Below are positions 15,152-23,912 of a stretch of 64,000 nucleotides of DNA, one piece after another. The notes under the pieces were generated by a model. That model was not told the origin of the DNA, did no database searches, and saw only the letters and a program-made list of their open reading frames with translations. A program made the translations under genes and the position numbers. Positions within the stretch are counted from its first letter, which is position 1, and every line of letters starts with the position of its first letter. Location: positions 1 through 64,000 of the forward strand of contig NZ_BCSI01000007.1 in NCBI RefSeq assembly GCF_001570785.1, written 5' to 3'. The stretch comes from Dermabacter hominis NBRC 106157 (lineage in GTDB: Bacteria > Actinomycetota > Actinomycetes > Actinomycetales > Dermabacteraceae).

Positions 15152-18100
15152 CTACTTGCCGCCTCTCCGGCGAGCAACCACCACGGCCACCACGCCACCG
15201 AGCACGATGAGCGCCGCAACACCCGCGGTAGCCGCGATCTCCGCACCCGTGCGCGGCATATGCGAACCGCGATGCGAGGAGGCATCCTGCGACGGAATCC
15301 TCGACGGGCGTTCGGCCGAGGAACCGTCGGACTTACCCGGTGCCTGAGAACCCTCGCTGCCACCCTTCACGGGCGGCTTACCGGGGTTCCTCCCGCCATC
15401 GGTATCCGGGTTCGCGGGGCGCTCGGGAGCATCATCGCCCGGGTTCGCCGGGGTCTCCGGAGTGTTCGGCTTGGGGGCCTTCTGCTTCTCGGTGATGGTC
15501 ACCGTCACGACTCGCACAACCGAGCGGCCGTCGGCATCCGTCGCGACGAGCGTGACCTTCTGCTCGCCTGGCACGAGGACCGTGCCGGGGGCGAGCGCGA
15601 GAGTCGTGTCGCCGTCCTTGAACGCCGAGCCGTCGTCGGTGACCGTGAAGTGGCTGAGCACCGTCTTCGCGGCGGCTGCCTGGTCAGCGAGCGCACCGTG
15701 CTCGACCTCGAAGGCCACCGTGTTGGGTCCTTCGATCACGGCATCGTCGTCGACGATAAACGTCGTGGTGTGGGTCGTGACGTTGCCGGCAAGATCCGTC
15801 GCCTTCACGCTTGCCGTGTAGAAACCAGCCGGAAGATCGGCCGTCTTGATTCTCGTGCCGAGCCGGGTTTGCGCGGTGCTCGTCTCGGTGCCATCCACGA
15901 CGGTCGTCGGCTCAGGCGCGCTCCTGTCGCCCGCATCGGAAGCCGCCTCTTCAGCATTCTCGCTGTTTGGCGCGACCGCGCCCGCGTTATCGCCGTCGGT
16001 CGCCTCGGGCGGCGCGAGCACGCCGTCGATCGTTGCGGCTTTGCTCGTCAGCTCGGTGTTCTCGTTGTAGATCTCCTTACCGTTGAGGCTCACCGCGACG
16101 TTGGCGAGGTTTGGATCCTCGCCCCACGCCTCGAGCTCGCGCTGGTCGCGGATCACCTCCATGTCCTTGACGGTGTCGACGCCGACGGTGGGCGCCTCTT
16201 TATCGACAACAACGGGAATGACCGCGACGAGTTCATTGCCCATCGAGTCGTTCGAGTACACGAGAAGCTTGTCGCCGTCGCGGACGGTTACGAGGTGCTC
16301 GAACTCCTGGCGATTAACCTCCTCACCGGGGTGGTTGTGCCGCACGAAGTCGGTCAGGTACTCGTTGTTGATCGCAAGGTAGTGACCCCAACCGTCATCG
16401 CTGATCGATCCCCTGAAGGTGACGTCATCGGTGTTCGTGTAGAGCGTGCCACCCACGAGGCCAGGCTCCGTGAAGTGGAGGCTCGGCGGCTTGATATCCA
16501 CCCACAGGCGGAATGAGCCACTGAACTGCTCCTCACCCTTGTCGTCCTTCACGATCTGGTGGAAATCGATGATTCCCACGTCGATCGGGAGGTCAACGCT
16601 GAACGTGTCGCCCTCGATCGTTGCGGCAATCGGTTCGTTCCTCGTGATCGTGCCGTCCTTCGCACGCGAGGTGGGAATGAACTCGATCGAGCTCACGGGA
16701 TCCTGGATCTTGCCGGTGAGGTGGAGAGTCTTTCCATCCTCACTCACGCCCTCGCTCTTCGAGCTAATATCGCACCAGTTCTCTTCCGCATCGCACGTCT
16801 CGATGTCGTAGGTCGGGCGAGCAAAGCCATTGTCCTCGGGCTTCTCCTCGGGGGCGGGCGCCTCGCGGCCCTCGATCTCGACATCGAGAGTGCCCTCCGT
16901 GGCGCCATCGCTCGCCACCACGGTCACGACGGGAACACTCGGATCGACCTTCCCGGTGTACGTGAAGGTGCCATCCGGCTTCACCTCAACGGTTTCGTTG
17001 AAGATCCACGCCTTCAGGTTGGCATTCTCGCGCTCATCGGTAATCGTGCCGGAAAGCGTGAAGCTGCCGTCCTCGGCCACAACGAGCTTGCCATTGTCGT
17101 TGAGCGCGCTCTTGTCGATCGTGATGGTGGGCGCTTGCGCGTCCTGCTCGACCGTGATCGTGCGCCGTGCGACCTCCTTGCCGGAAGCGTCGTAGGCGAT
17201 GACCTCGAGCGTGTACGGATTCGGGCCCTTGTAGGCCTTATCGACGTACTCGAACGTGCCATCGGTAATCTTCGCTTCCTCACCATTCACGGTGACGCGG
17301 GAAACCTCGCCCTGGACAACGCCCGACACTTCGAGGGCACCGTCGGAATCCTTACCCACGTACGCGCTCTCCCCCTCGGGGATGCTGTGCCCGTTCACGT
17401 TGACGAACAAAGGCGCGTCGCTGAACGTGACGATGGTGGAGGCCTCGTTGAAACCGCGATCGACGGCGCCCACCGTGACGTACGGGGTTGCCGGATCGAA
17501 CGTGGAGACGAAGCTGCCGTCGGCCTGCTTCTCGACCGTAAGCTGCTCCCCGCTCGCGTCGAGCACGATCGGATCGTCGAGGATGCCCGTGCCGCCCTGA
17601 TTATCGACGGCCGTGAAATGCACGCGGCCCGGTTCCTTGTCGAGAATGTCGATCGTGGGCGCCGCGGTGTCCACCGTGAACGGCAGGTCCGTGATCTGCG
17701 GCTCGTAGCCTTCGGCGATGCGTGCCTTGAGGCGGAACGTATAGGAGCCGTCGGCAAGTGGCGTTTGCTTACCCGTCGACTTATCCCACAGCGTGCCGTC
17801 GAACGAACGGCCCATGAACGTGAGGTCGCCGTCGAACGCGGTCGGCACCTTCGAGCCGATCATGCGTCGCAGCATCTCATCCTTGCCGAGGCTCGCGATG
17901 ACCTTGCTGTTCGCGTCGAGAATCTCGTATTCGACCTCATCCGCGTTACGCATGAGCAGCATGCCCGGGGTCACCGTGTCGAGAACGCTATCGCCGTTCG
18001 GCGAGAGCGCGAGCGGCTTCTCATCAGGGTTGTTGAACTGGGTCGTGGCCTCACCGAGGGAGCCCACGAGGTTCGTGTTGTCGGCGGGGCCATCCTCCAT

Positions 18101-20422
18101 CCACGGCTTGCCCGGCTCTTGGATGATGTTCTCCTCGTTCCAGTCGCCAACAAAACCAAGGTAGGGAACGGCAATGTCAAGCGCGCCATTCTCGCCCTTG
18201 AACTGGGCCCAGCCCTCGATGAAGTGATTGCCCGCAGCGGTGTGCGGGGTGAGGGTGAACTGCACCGTGGCGGTTCCGCCCGCGGGCACGGTCACGTTCG
18301 AGGCCGACGCCGCCAGCGTCTCAGTCGAGACCGTGGCAAGAGTGGGCTTTCCCGCCTCATTCGTTTCCCCGAGCACCTTTTGCGCGGGGATGCTGAACGT
18401 GCGGTCCTGATCGCCGCGGTTCGTGAGCGTGACCGTGAAGGTCGTCGGCCCGTTGATCTGCTTGAGTGCAACGGCTGCCTCGCCGTCGACGGTAGCGGTG
18501 ACGTCAGTTGCGAGCGCGCGATCGACCTCCGCGAGACCCGCACCGATCTGGCGCGGGAGGTACGGGGTGCCGTCCTCGTTTTCGAGGATCCTCGCGGTGT
18601 TCATGAGTGAGGTTTCGATGAGCTCGACGCGTTCCTTACCCGTGATGTTCGGGAAGCGCTCCTCGAACTTCTGCGTGAGAAGCGCGCTGAGGCCCGCGAC
18701 ATTCGGGGTCGCCATCGACGTGCCGCTCATGTTCTCGTACTCGTTTTCGCCGACGGTCGAGTACACGTTGCCGCCGATACCCGCGAGCTGCGGCTTGAAT
18801 GACAGGTCGTTCGGGGTTCCCCACGACGTAAACGAGCTGGGTTCGAGGCCGTCGGGAGCCGGATCCTGCTTAATCTGGTCCGTGAAGGTGATCGTCGCGT
18901 TCGGGTCAGCCTTGAGCGCATCGAGAAGCTGGTGGCCCTGCTCGTTCGTGAGGGCCGCACCGAAGGTCTTGAACTTGTCGATGCCCGCCATACCGCGGTA
19001 GCCCTCTTCGCCATCGCTGTTGAACACCATGACGCCTTCCGCGCCGTGGTCAAGGGCGTACTGGAGCTTTTCCGCGAACGAAATCTCGCCGCGCGAGATG
19101 AGCGCGTACTTGCCCTTGAGATCGATGCCGTCCTTGTAGTCCTCCGGGCGGCCGAGACCCACGTACTCGTACGGGTGAGGCTTGGCATCGGGCTCGCCCA
19201 CGCCTTCGAGGTAGCCGATATCGGTGCGCTCCCCGTTCGCCTCGAAATACGCGAGCGGAACGCTCAGGGTCGAATTATTGATCGAGGCAATCGAGAAGGC
19301 CGAATCATTCGTCGAAGGACTGCCCGCCGTACCGTCATCGAGGCGGCCGAGCGCGTCGTCCGGCCCACCCTCGAGCGAGAAGTTCTGGCCTTCGTTACCC
19401 GCGGCCACGAGCGTAATCACGCCCTCTTCGCGGGCCTTCTTCATGGCCTCATAGGCGCCGTCGGAAAGATCCGGAACACCATTCGGGCTGCCGAGCGACA
19501 TGTTGATGACATCGGCCTTGAGCCTCACCGAGTCTTCGATCGCGGCGATGATGTCGCCATCATTCGCGCCAGCCGACTTCTTCGGGTCATTCGAAAAGAC
19601 CTTCATCGCCAGCAACTGCGCGTTCGGAGCTGCGCCGTCGATGCGGCCCGTCGAGGCGAAATCGGGGGTGTCCCCCTCGGAGCCATTGGCCGCGGTAATA
19701 CCCGCAACGTGCTGGCCGTGCTGCGAATCGGTGAGGTCCATGACCTCGAAGTTGTCATCCGCGTAGTTGTAGCCGGTCGGCACCTTCTCATTGAATTTGC
19801 CCGCGGCCTCCGGGTTGATGTTCGTGATCTTCGCCTTCTCGAAAACACCATCGTCGAGACGCATATCCGGGTGGCCCGCGTACACACCCGAGTCGATGAT
19901 CGAGATCACCGTGCCCTCGCCATCAACACCGAAGTCCTTGTACGCCTGGGCAACACCCTGGAGCTCACGCGCCGAATATTCGCTCTGGTAGTACACGCGC
20001 TCGCGTCGCACCGAGGCGACCTGCTTCTCGGTCGCGAGGTTTTGGATCTTGCCCTCGGGCATTTCGGCACTGAAGCCATTGACGAGATACCCGAACTGTC
20101 GATCCACCTTCAGGTCGTACTTCGCCTTCCACGATTCAAGCAACTTTGCTTGCGAGGAAAGGCGGTTCTTCTCGCCGGACTCACTCGGTGCCGACGGTTG
20201 GTCCTTCAACATCACGACAACGCGTACGCGTTCATTCGATGCGGGGCGAGTGCCCCGCTTCTCACGCTGCTTCTGAATCGCCGCTCGCTGAATCTGCGAG
20301 ATCGCCGGCGCTGATTCGTGGTCATCGGTGGGCGCGGCGAGCGCTGCCGGAACGGCAAAACTCGCGGCAACGGCGCTCACCGACAACGCGGCTAGCACCT
20401 TTCGCTTAAAGCCTGGGGACAC
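15152..20422 (-). CDS. Cell-wall-anchored subtilisin-family (S8) protease
   Basis: A 1756-residue secreted protease. Order of parts: signal peptide (1-30, ends AALAA), inhibitor-I9-like propeptide (about 60-145), S8 catalytic domain (165-600) with D177 (IIDSGV), H235 (SQHGQHVAG), oxyanion N343 (AAGNEG) and S569 (SGTSMATPNVAG), a PA domain inserted at about 390-515, an Fn3-like domain as in C5a peptidase-type enzymes, and several immunoglobulin-like modules. The C-terminus has MPRTG (1722-1726), a hydrophobic helix and RRRGGK, a sortase signal with Met in place of Leu. It probably processes host or surface proteins. The GTG start follows AAAGGAGAA. It is divergent from the 5'-nucleotidase gene. 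Confidence 0.93.
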   Translation of the reverse strand: MSPGFKRKVLAALSVSAVAASFAVPAALAAPTDDHESAPAISQIQRAAIQKQREKRGTRPASNERVRVVVMLKDQPSAPSESGEKNRLSSQAKLLESWKAKYDLKVDRQFGYLVNGFSAEMPEGKIQNLATEKQVASVRRERVYYQSEYSARELQGVAQAYKDFGVDGEGTVISIIDSGVYAGHPDMRLDDGVFEKAKITNINPEAAGKFNEKVPTGYNYADDNFEVMDLTDSQHGQHVAGITAANGSEGDTPDFASTGRIDGAAPNAQLLAMKVFSNDPKKSAGANDGDIIAAIEDSVRLKADVINMSLGSPNGVPDLSDGAYEAMKKAREEGVITLVAAGNEGQNFSLEGGPDDALGRLDDGTAGSPSTNDSAFSIASINNSTLSVPLAYFEANGERTDIGYLEGVGEPDAKPHPYEYVGLGRPEDYKDGIDLKGKYALISRGEISFAEKLQYALDHGAEGVMVFNSDGEEGYRGMAGIDKFKTFGAALTNEQGHQLLDALKADPNATITFTDQIKQDPAPDGLEPSSFTSWGTPNDLSFKPQLAGIGGNVYSTVGENEYENMSGTSMATPNVAGLSALLTQKFEERFPNITGKERVELIETSLMNTARILENEDGTPYLPRQIGAGLAEVDRALATDVTATVDGEAAVALKQINGPTTFTVTLTNRGDQDRTFSIPAQKVLGETNEAGKPTLATVSTETLAASASNVTVPAGGTATVQFTLTPHTAAGNHFIEGWAQFKGENGALDIAVPYLGFVGDWNEENIIQEPGKPWMEDGPADNTNLVGSLGEATTQFNNPDEKPLALSPNGDSVLDTVTPGMLLMRNADEVEYEILDANSKVIASLGKDEMLRRMIGSKVPTAFDGDLTFMGRSFDGTLWDKSTGKQTPLADGSYTFRLKARIAEGYEPQITDLPFTVDTAAPTIDILDKEPGRVHFTAVDNQGGTGILDDPIVLDASGEQLTVEKQADGSFVSTFDPATPYVTVGAVDRGFNEASTIVTFSDAPLFVNVNGHSIPEGESAYVGKDSDGALEVSGVVQGEVSRVTVNGEEAKITDGTFEYVDKAYKGPNPYTLEVIAYDASGKEVARRTITVEQDAQAPTITIDKSALNDNGKLVVAEDGSFTLSGTITDERENANLKAWIFNETVEVKPDGTFTYTGKVDPSVPVVTVVASDGATEGTLDVEIEGREAPAPEEKPEDNGFARPTYDIETCDAEENWCDISSKSEGVSEDGKTLHLTGKIQDPVSSIEFIPTSRAKDGTITRNEPIAATIEGDTFSVDLPIDVGIIDFHQIVKDDKGEEQFSGSFRLWVDIKPPSLHFTEPGLVGGTLYTNTDDVTFRGSISDDGWGHYLAINNEYLTDFVRHNHPGEEVNRQEFEHLVTVRDGDKLLVYSNDSMGNELVAVIPVVVDKEAPTVGVDTVKDMEVIRDQRELEAWGEDPNLANVAVSLNGKEIYNENTELTSKAATIDGVLAPPEATDGDNAGAVAPNSENAEEAASDAGDRSAPEPTTVVDGTETSTAQTRLGTRIKTADLPAGFYTASVKATDLAGNVTTHTTTFIVDDDAVIEGPNTVAFEVEHGALADQAAAAKTVLSHFTVTDDGSAFKDGDTTLALAPGTVLVPGEQKVTLVATDADGRSVVRVVTVTITEKQKAPKPNTPETPANPGDDAPERPANPDTDGGRNPGKPPVKGGSEGSQAPGKSDGSSAERPSRIPSQDASSHRGSHMPRTGAEIAATAGVAALIVLGGVVAVVVARRRGGK

Positions 20423-20737
20423 GCTGTTCTCCTTTGAATAAAACTGCGAGGAATCAAACCGAGGACACCGGGATCTTCAACGCGCCAGGCTCGAAGCCGG
20501 GGAAGAGACGAGAGGAGAGTATGTGACTCAGTTATCATTGAAGCCTAGACACAATGCGGGACTTAAGTAGCCGGTTGCTCAAAAAATGACACAGAAAAAA
20601 TGAAATGCCTGGTCAGACGTCGGACCCTGGAGGCCACCCGGACCACCCCAAGCCGTGCCTTCGCGTTTACCCCCGCGTCACCTCACGAGCCTAGATTCCG
20701 AAACGCCCAACATCCCTTTGAGCCTTCAGGAGACCCC
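20423..20737. other. Divergent intergenic region between subtilase and 5'-nucleotidase genes
   Basis: This 315-bp stretch must hold both promoters. AT-rich candidates are seen around 20525-20600 (for example GTGACT-17-TAGACA on the plus strand), but none matches well. A copy of the nonamer CGTCGGACC is at 20618-20626. An in-frame ATG at 20600 would extend the nucleotidase by 46 residues without a signal peptide and is rejected. Confidence 0.4.
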
Positions 20738-22852
20738 ATGCGCAAAGCAACGGCAGCTGCGCTCACCGGCCTACTTTTCTTGACCGCGGGTGCCCCCGCG
20801 TTCGCGGCCGACGGCGACCGGACCGACATCGACGACATCACGATTCTCGCGACGACCGATACCCACGGCACCGCGCTCAACTACAACTACTTCACGGGCA
20901 AGCCTTTCGGCACACCTGAGGAGCCGAAGAACCTTCGCGGCATGGACCACCTCGCATCCGCAATCAACCAGGTGCGCGCTGACAAAGGTGAGAGTGCTGT
21001 TGCCCTCCTCGACAACGGCGACGCCAATCAGGGCTCCTCGCTCGAGACGGTCTACAAGCGCGACCACAAGCCTGGCGACGTTGACCCGATCGCGACGATC
21101 TACAACTACCTCAAGTACGACGCGGGCGTCGTGGGCAACCACGAGTTCAACTACGGCCTCGACGAACTCCAGGACTACAAGAGCGCTCTCGAATTCCCTC
21201 TCCTCGGCGCTAACGTCACCGATAAGAAGACCGGCGAGCCCTACCTCGAGCCCTACACCTTCGTGAATAAGAAGACCACCGACGGCCACGACGTGAAGAT
21301 CGCCGTGATCGGCGTCGTCACGCCCGGTATCCCCGGCTGGGATGGCAAAAAGGTTGAGTCCCTCAACTTCGGCGACCAGGTCGAAGCCGTCCAGAAATAC
21401 GTTCCCGAGGTGAAGAAGCAGGGCGCGGATGTCGTCGTCGTTCTCGCCCACACCGGTCTCGACCCGGAGGGCTACAAGTGGGATCCGAAGGACCTCCAAG
21501 AAAATGCCGCGCGTTCGATCGCCGAGAACACCTCCGGCGTCGACGTCGTGATCGGCGGCCACTCGCACCAGACCGATCAGGTGCAGAACTACTACACGAA
21601 CAAGGACGGCCACGAGGTGCTGTTCACGCAGCCCGGCTACCACGGCCGCTTCCTCTCGAACGTGACGATCCCGCTGAGCCTCGACAATGGCAAGGTCGTT
21701 GTCGACTGGAACGAGCAGGAGAAGCCGAGCGCCGTTGCCCTCAAGGCCGCGGATTACTCCGCCGATCCCGAAATTGAAAAGCTCATTTCCGATTGGCACG
21801 AGAAGACCAAGGAATGGGTCGAGAAGGTCGTTGCACAGGCAACCGAAGACATGCCCGCCGCCGATTCGGCATGGGAGGACACCGCGATCCTCGACTTCAT
21901 CAACTACGTGCAGACCGAAGAGATCAAGCGCGCGATGAAGGGCACCAAGAACGAAGGCCTGCCGATCGTTGCGGAAGCCTCGCCGTTCTCACGCGAGGCC
22001 GTGTTCAAGAAGGGCGATGTCACGATCGCCGATATGGCCTCGCTCTACATCTACGACAACACCCTCTTGGGCGTGAAGATGAATGGCACCCAGCTCAAGG
22101 AATACCTCGAGCACTCGGCTCGCTACTACAAGCAGCAGGAGGAGGGCGCGAAGATCGACGATTGGTCGACCGTCACGAACGCCCAGTACGACGGCATGAC
22201 CCGCGGCATTCCCGACTACTCCTACGACGTTCTCTCGGGCGTGAGCTACCACATCAACATCTCCAAGCCCGTTGGGAAGCGCATCGAGAACCTCACGTGG
22301 CCCGACGGTACCCCCGTGAAGGATAACGACGAGTTCATCCTCGCGCTCAACAACTATCGCCAGTCGGGCGGCTCGGGCTATCCGGCCGTCAAGGAGGCCG
22401 AGGTTGTCTACGACGAGCAGGTGGCGATCCGCGATCTCATGATCGAATGGGCGACCAAAAACAAGACGATCGACCCGGCGAACTTCTATGCGAAGAACTG
22501 GGACGTGAGCACGTCGGCCGCTCCCCCGGTTGATCTTCCCGCCGACGATGAGGTGGGGCAGCCTTCCGAGGACTCGGGCACTCCTGTCGACGAACCGAAG
22601 GACGAGGCTCCCGCTAACGCTAATGGGGATGCTGACGGAGAAGCTGATGACTCCGCTGATGCTTCCGATGGCGGCGAGACGATTCCGATCAGCGACTCGG
22701 ACGACGATGCCGATCACTCGAAGCCCACTGCTCCCTCGCGGGCGCGCGGCCCGCTTCCGCGCACGGGTGCGGAAAGCCTCGCCGTTGCAGGTGTGGCATT
22801 CTCGCTCCTTGCGGCGGGTGGCGCGATGCTCGCTCGCAGGCGTCGGGCCTGA
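20738..22852 (+). CDS. Cell-wall-anchored 5'-nucleotidase / metallophosphatase
   Basis: A 704-residue secreted enzyme of the UshA/NT5E family. After a signal peptide (1-23, ...APAFA) comes the metallophosphatase domain with its metal motifs: 'ATTDTHG' (D-x-H), 'LDNGDANQG' (GD), 'VGNHEFNYG' (GNHE) and 'IGGHSHQTD' (GHSH). The C-terminal nucleotidase domain (about 370-600) binds substrate. A disordered acidic stretch and LPRTG (673-677), a hydrophobic helix and RRRRA follow, a standard sortase signal. It should release phosphate and nucleosides from nucleotides outside the cell; in pathogens such enzymes also make adenosine. The ATG follows AGGAG. It is divergent from the subtilase. Confidence 0.93.
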   Translation: MRKATAAALTGLLFLTAGAPAFAADGDRTDIDDITILATTDTHGTALNYNYFTGKPFGTPEEPKNLRGMDHLASAINQVRADKGESAVALLDNGDANQGSSLETVYKRDHKPGDVDPIATIYNYLKYDAGVVGNHEFNYGLDELQDYKSALEFPLLGANVTDKKTGEPYLEPYTFVNKKTTDGHDVKIAVIGVVTPGIPGWDGKKVESLNFGDQVEAVQKYVPEVKKQGADVVVVLAHTGLDPEGYKWDPKDLQENAARSIAENTSGVDVVIGGHSHQTDQVQNYYTNKDGHEVLFTQPGYHGRFLSNVTIPLSLDNGKVVVDWNEQEKPSAVALKAADYSADPEIEKLISDWHEKTKEWVEKVVAQATEDMPAADSAWEDTAILDFINYVQTEEIKRAMKGTKNEGLPIVAEASPFSREAVFKKGDVTIADMASLYIYDNTLLGVKMNGTQLKEYLEHSARYYKQQEEGAKIDDWSTVTNAQYDGMTRGIPDYSYDVLSGVSYHINISKPVGKRIENLTWPDGTPVKDNDEFILALNNYRQSGGSGYPAVKEAEVVYDEQVAIRDLMIEWATKNKTIDPANFYAKNWDVSTSAAPPVDLPADDEVGQPSEDSGTPVDEPKDEAPANANGDADGEADDSADASDGGETIPISDSDDDADHSKPTAPSRARGPLPRTGAESLAVAGVAFSLLAAGGAMLARRRRA

Positions 22853-22872
22853 TCCCATAGGTGCCCTGCAAA

Positions 22873-22909
22873 AAGGAGGGCCGGAGCCGGGTGGCTTCGG
22901 CCCTTCCTT
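22873..22909 (+). terminator. Terminator behind the 5'-nucleotidase gene
   Basis: AAGGAGGGCCGGAGCC and GGCTTCGGCCCTTCCTT form a long, slightly imperfect stem 20 bp past the stop, ending in TTCCTTG. It is a plausible intrinsic terminator with a poor T-run. Confidence 0.6.
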
Positions 22910-22983
22910 GCGCCTCACACCACCCCCTCACCAGCTAAAACCCGCACCAGCCTTCGCCCCTCCTCACCACCTACCCCGATCAC

Positions 22984-23050
22984 GAAAGTGGTGAAAAAGA
23001 GCCAAAAAGCGCCATCTGCCTACGTGAGAGAGCGATTTTTCACCACTTTC
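22984..23050. repeat. Interspersed dyad element, copy 2
   Basis: GAAAGTGGTGAAAAA (22984-22998) and TTTTTCACCACTTTC (23036-23050) form a perfect 15-bp inverted repeat with a 37-nt centre. It matches the element at 2617-2676 in both arms and in spacing, while the centres differ. It again lies between convergent genes (5'-nucleotidase and dciA). Confidence 0.75.
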
Positions 23051-23150
23051 ACCACGACGCACGGCCGGCCAGCGCGGCAAGAGCTCAAATTCGGCTGATG
23101 AGAGGGAACGGGGAGGCAAAATGCGGGGGTCGAACGCCCTCGCGGTTGCA

Positions 23151-23912
23151 CTACCCGTAGGTGTCGCGCGGGCCGCGCCACGTCACCGTGCGGCGCCCCT
23201 TTTTCCACGATTGCGTACTCGGCCCAGCCACCTTGATTTCGCTCACGACCTGGGCACCCACCCGTTCGTGGATTCGCGTGATGATCTGCGGGCCGAGCAT
23301 TCGAAGCTGCGCCGCCCACGCGGAAGAGTCGGTGCTCACCACGAGCACGCCCTCCTCGAAACTTTCGATGTGGCAATGCTGCGCGATAGCGGGCCCCACG
23401 ATGTCGTCCCATTCGGCGAGCACACGCCCCGCGCTCAAACCCCGATCCCACCCGAGGTTCACGAGCATCTTTTCGAGCACGGTGTTCAGGCGCTGCGGAT
23501 CGCGCGGATCGGGCCGCGCCCCCGAATACCCCGCCCCCTGCGATCGCTCGCCGCGCGGATCGCCCTTGGGGCGCGTCAGCCTACTCGCACGCGGCCGGTA
23601 TCCGTGCTTCTTGGCGGCGGCGCGAGCCTGGTTAAGGGCGCGCCGGCCGAGCTCTTCGGGTCGCGCGAAATCACGGGGCCTCGCATCAGGGTCGGGCACG
23701 AGTTCCTCGCTCAGCTCCGTTCCGACGCTTTCCTCGCCCTCCGGGACCCCACGTTTCTCATGGTGCGGCTGCGCTTCACTGCCGTTGCTCGCCGCGCCGC
23801 CTAACGGAACTGGGTGACCGCTCTGCTCATCAGGGCGACCCTGCTCGGGGCGGCGTTGCCACGTCCCGAGCGCGTAGGGGTTGAGCGATGCACGGTTATC
23901 GCCGTTCACCAC
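23151..23912 (-). CDS. dciA: DciA-like replicative helicase loader (DUF721)
   Basis: A 253-residue protein whose C-terminal third (about 150-250) is the DUF721/DciA domain: 'LEKMLVNLGWDRGLSAGRVL', 'EWDDIVGPAIAQHC', and 'TDSSAWAAQLRMLGPQIITR'. The N-terminal 140 residues are basic and low in complexity. DciA interacts with DnaB and loads it at the origin in bacteria that lack DnaC/DnaI. GTG at 23912 overlaps the recF stop, so translation is coupled; a second GTG at 23909 is equally possible. The position right behind recF is the usual one in Actinobacteria. Confidence 0.88.
   Translation of the reverse strand: MVNGDNRASLNPYALGTWQRRPEQGRPDEQSGHPVPLGGAASNGSEAQPHHEKRGVPEGEESVGTELSEELVPDPDARPRDFARPEELGRRALNQARAAAKKHGYRPRASRLTRPKGDPRGERSQGAGYSGARPDPRDPQRLNTVLEKMLVNLGWDRGLSAGRVLAEWDDIVGPAIAQHCHIESFEEGVLVVSTDSSAWAAQLRMLGPQIITRIHERVGAQVVSEIKVAGPSTQSWKKGRRTVTWRGPRDTYG

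Noticed and set aside
16559-18610. A 683-codon plus-strand frame opposite the subtilase gene
   Set aside because: It is the complement of the subtilase modules; no start signal, no family.
20600-20737. Upstream start for the 5'-nucleotidase (ATG 20600)
   Set aside because: It would put 46 residues before a good signal peptide; ATG 20738 has AGGAG and begins directly with the signal peptide.
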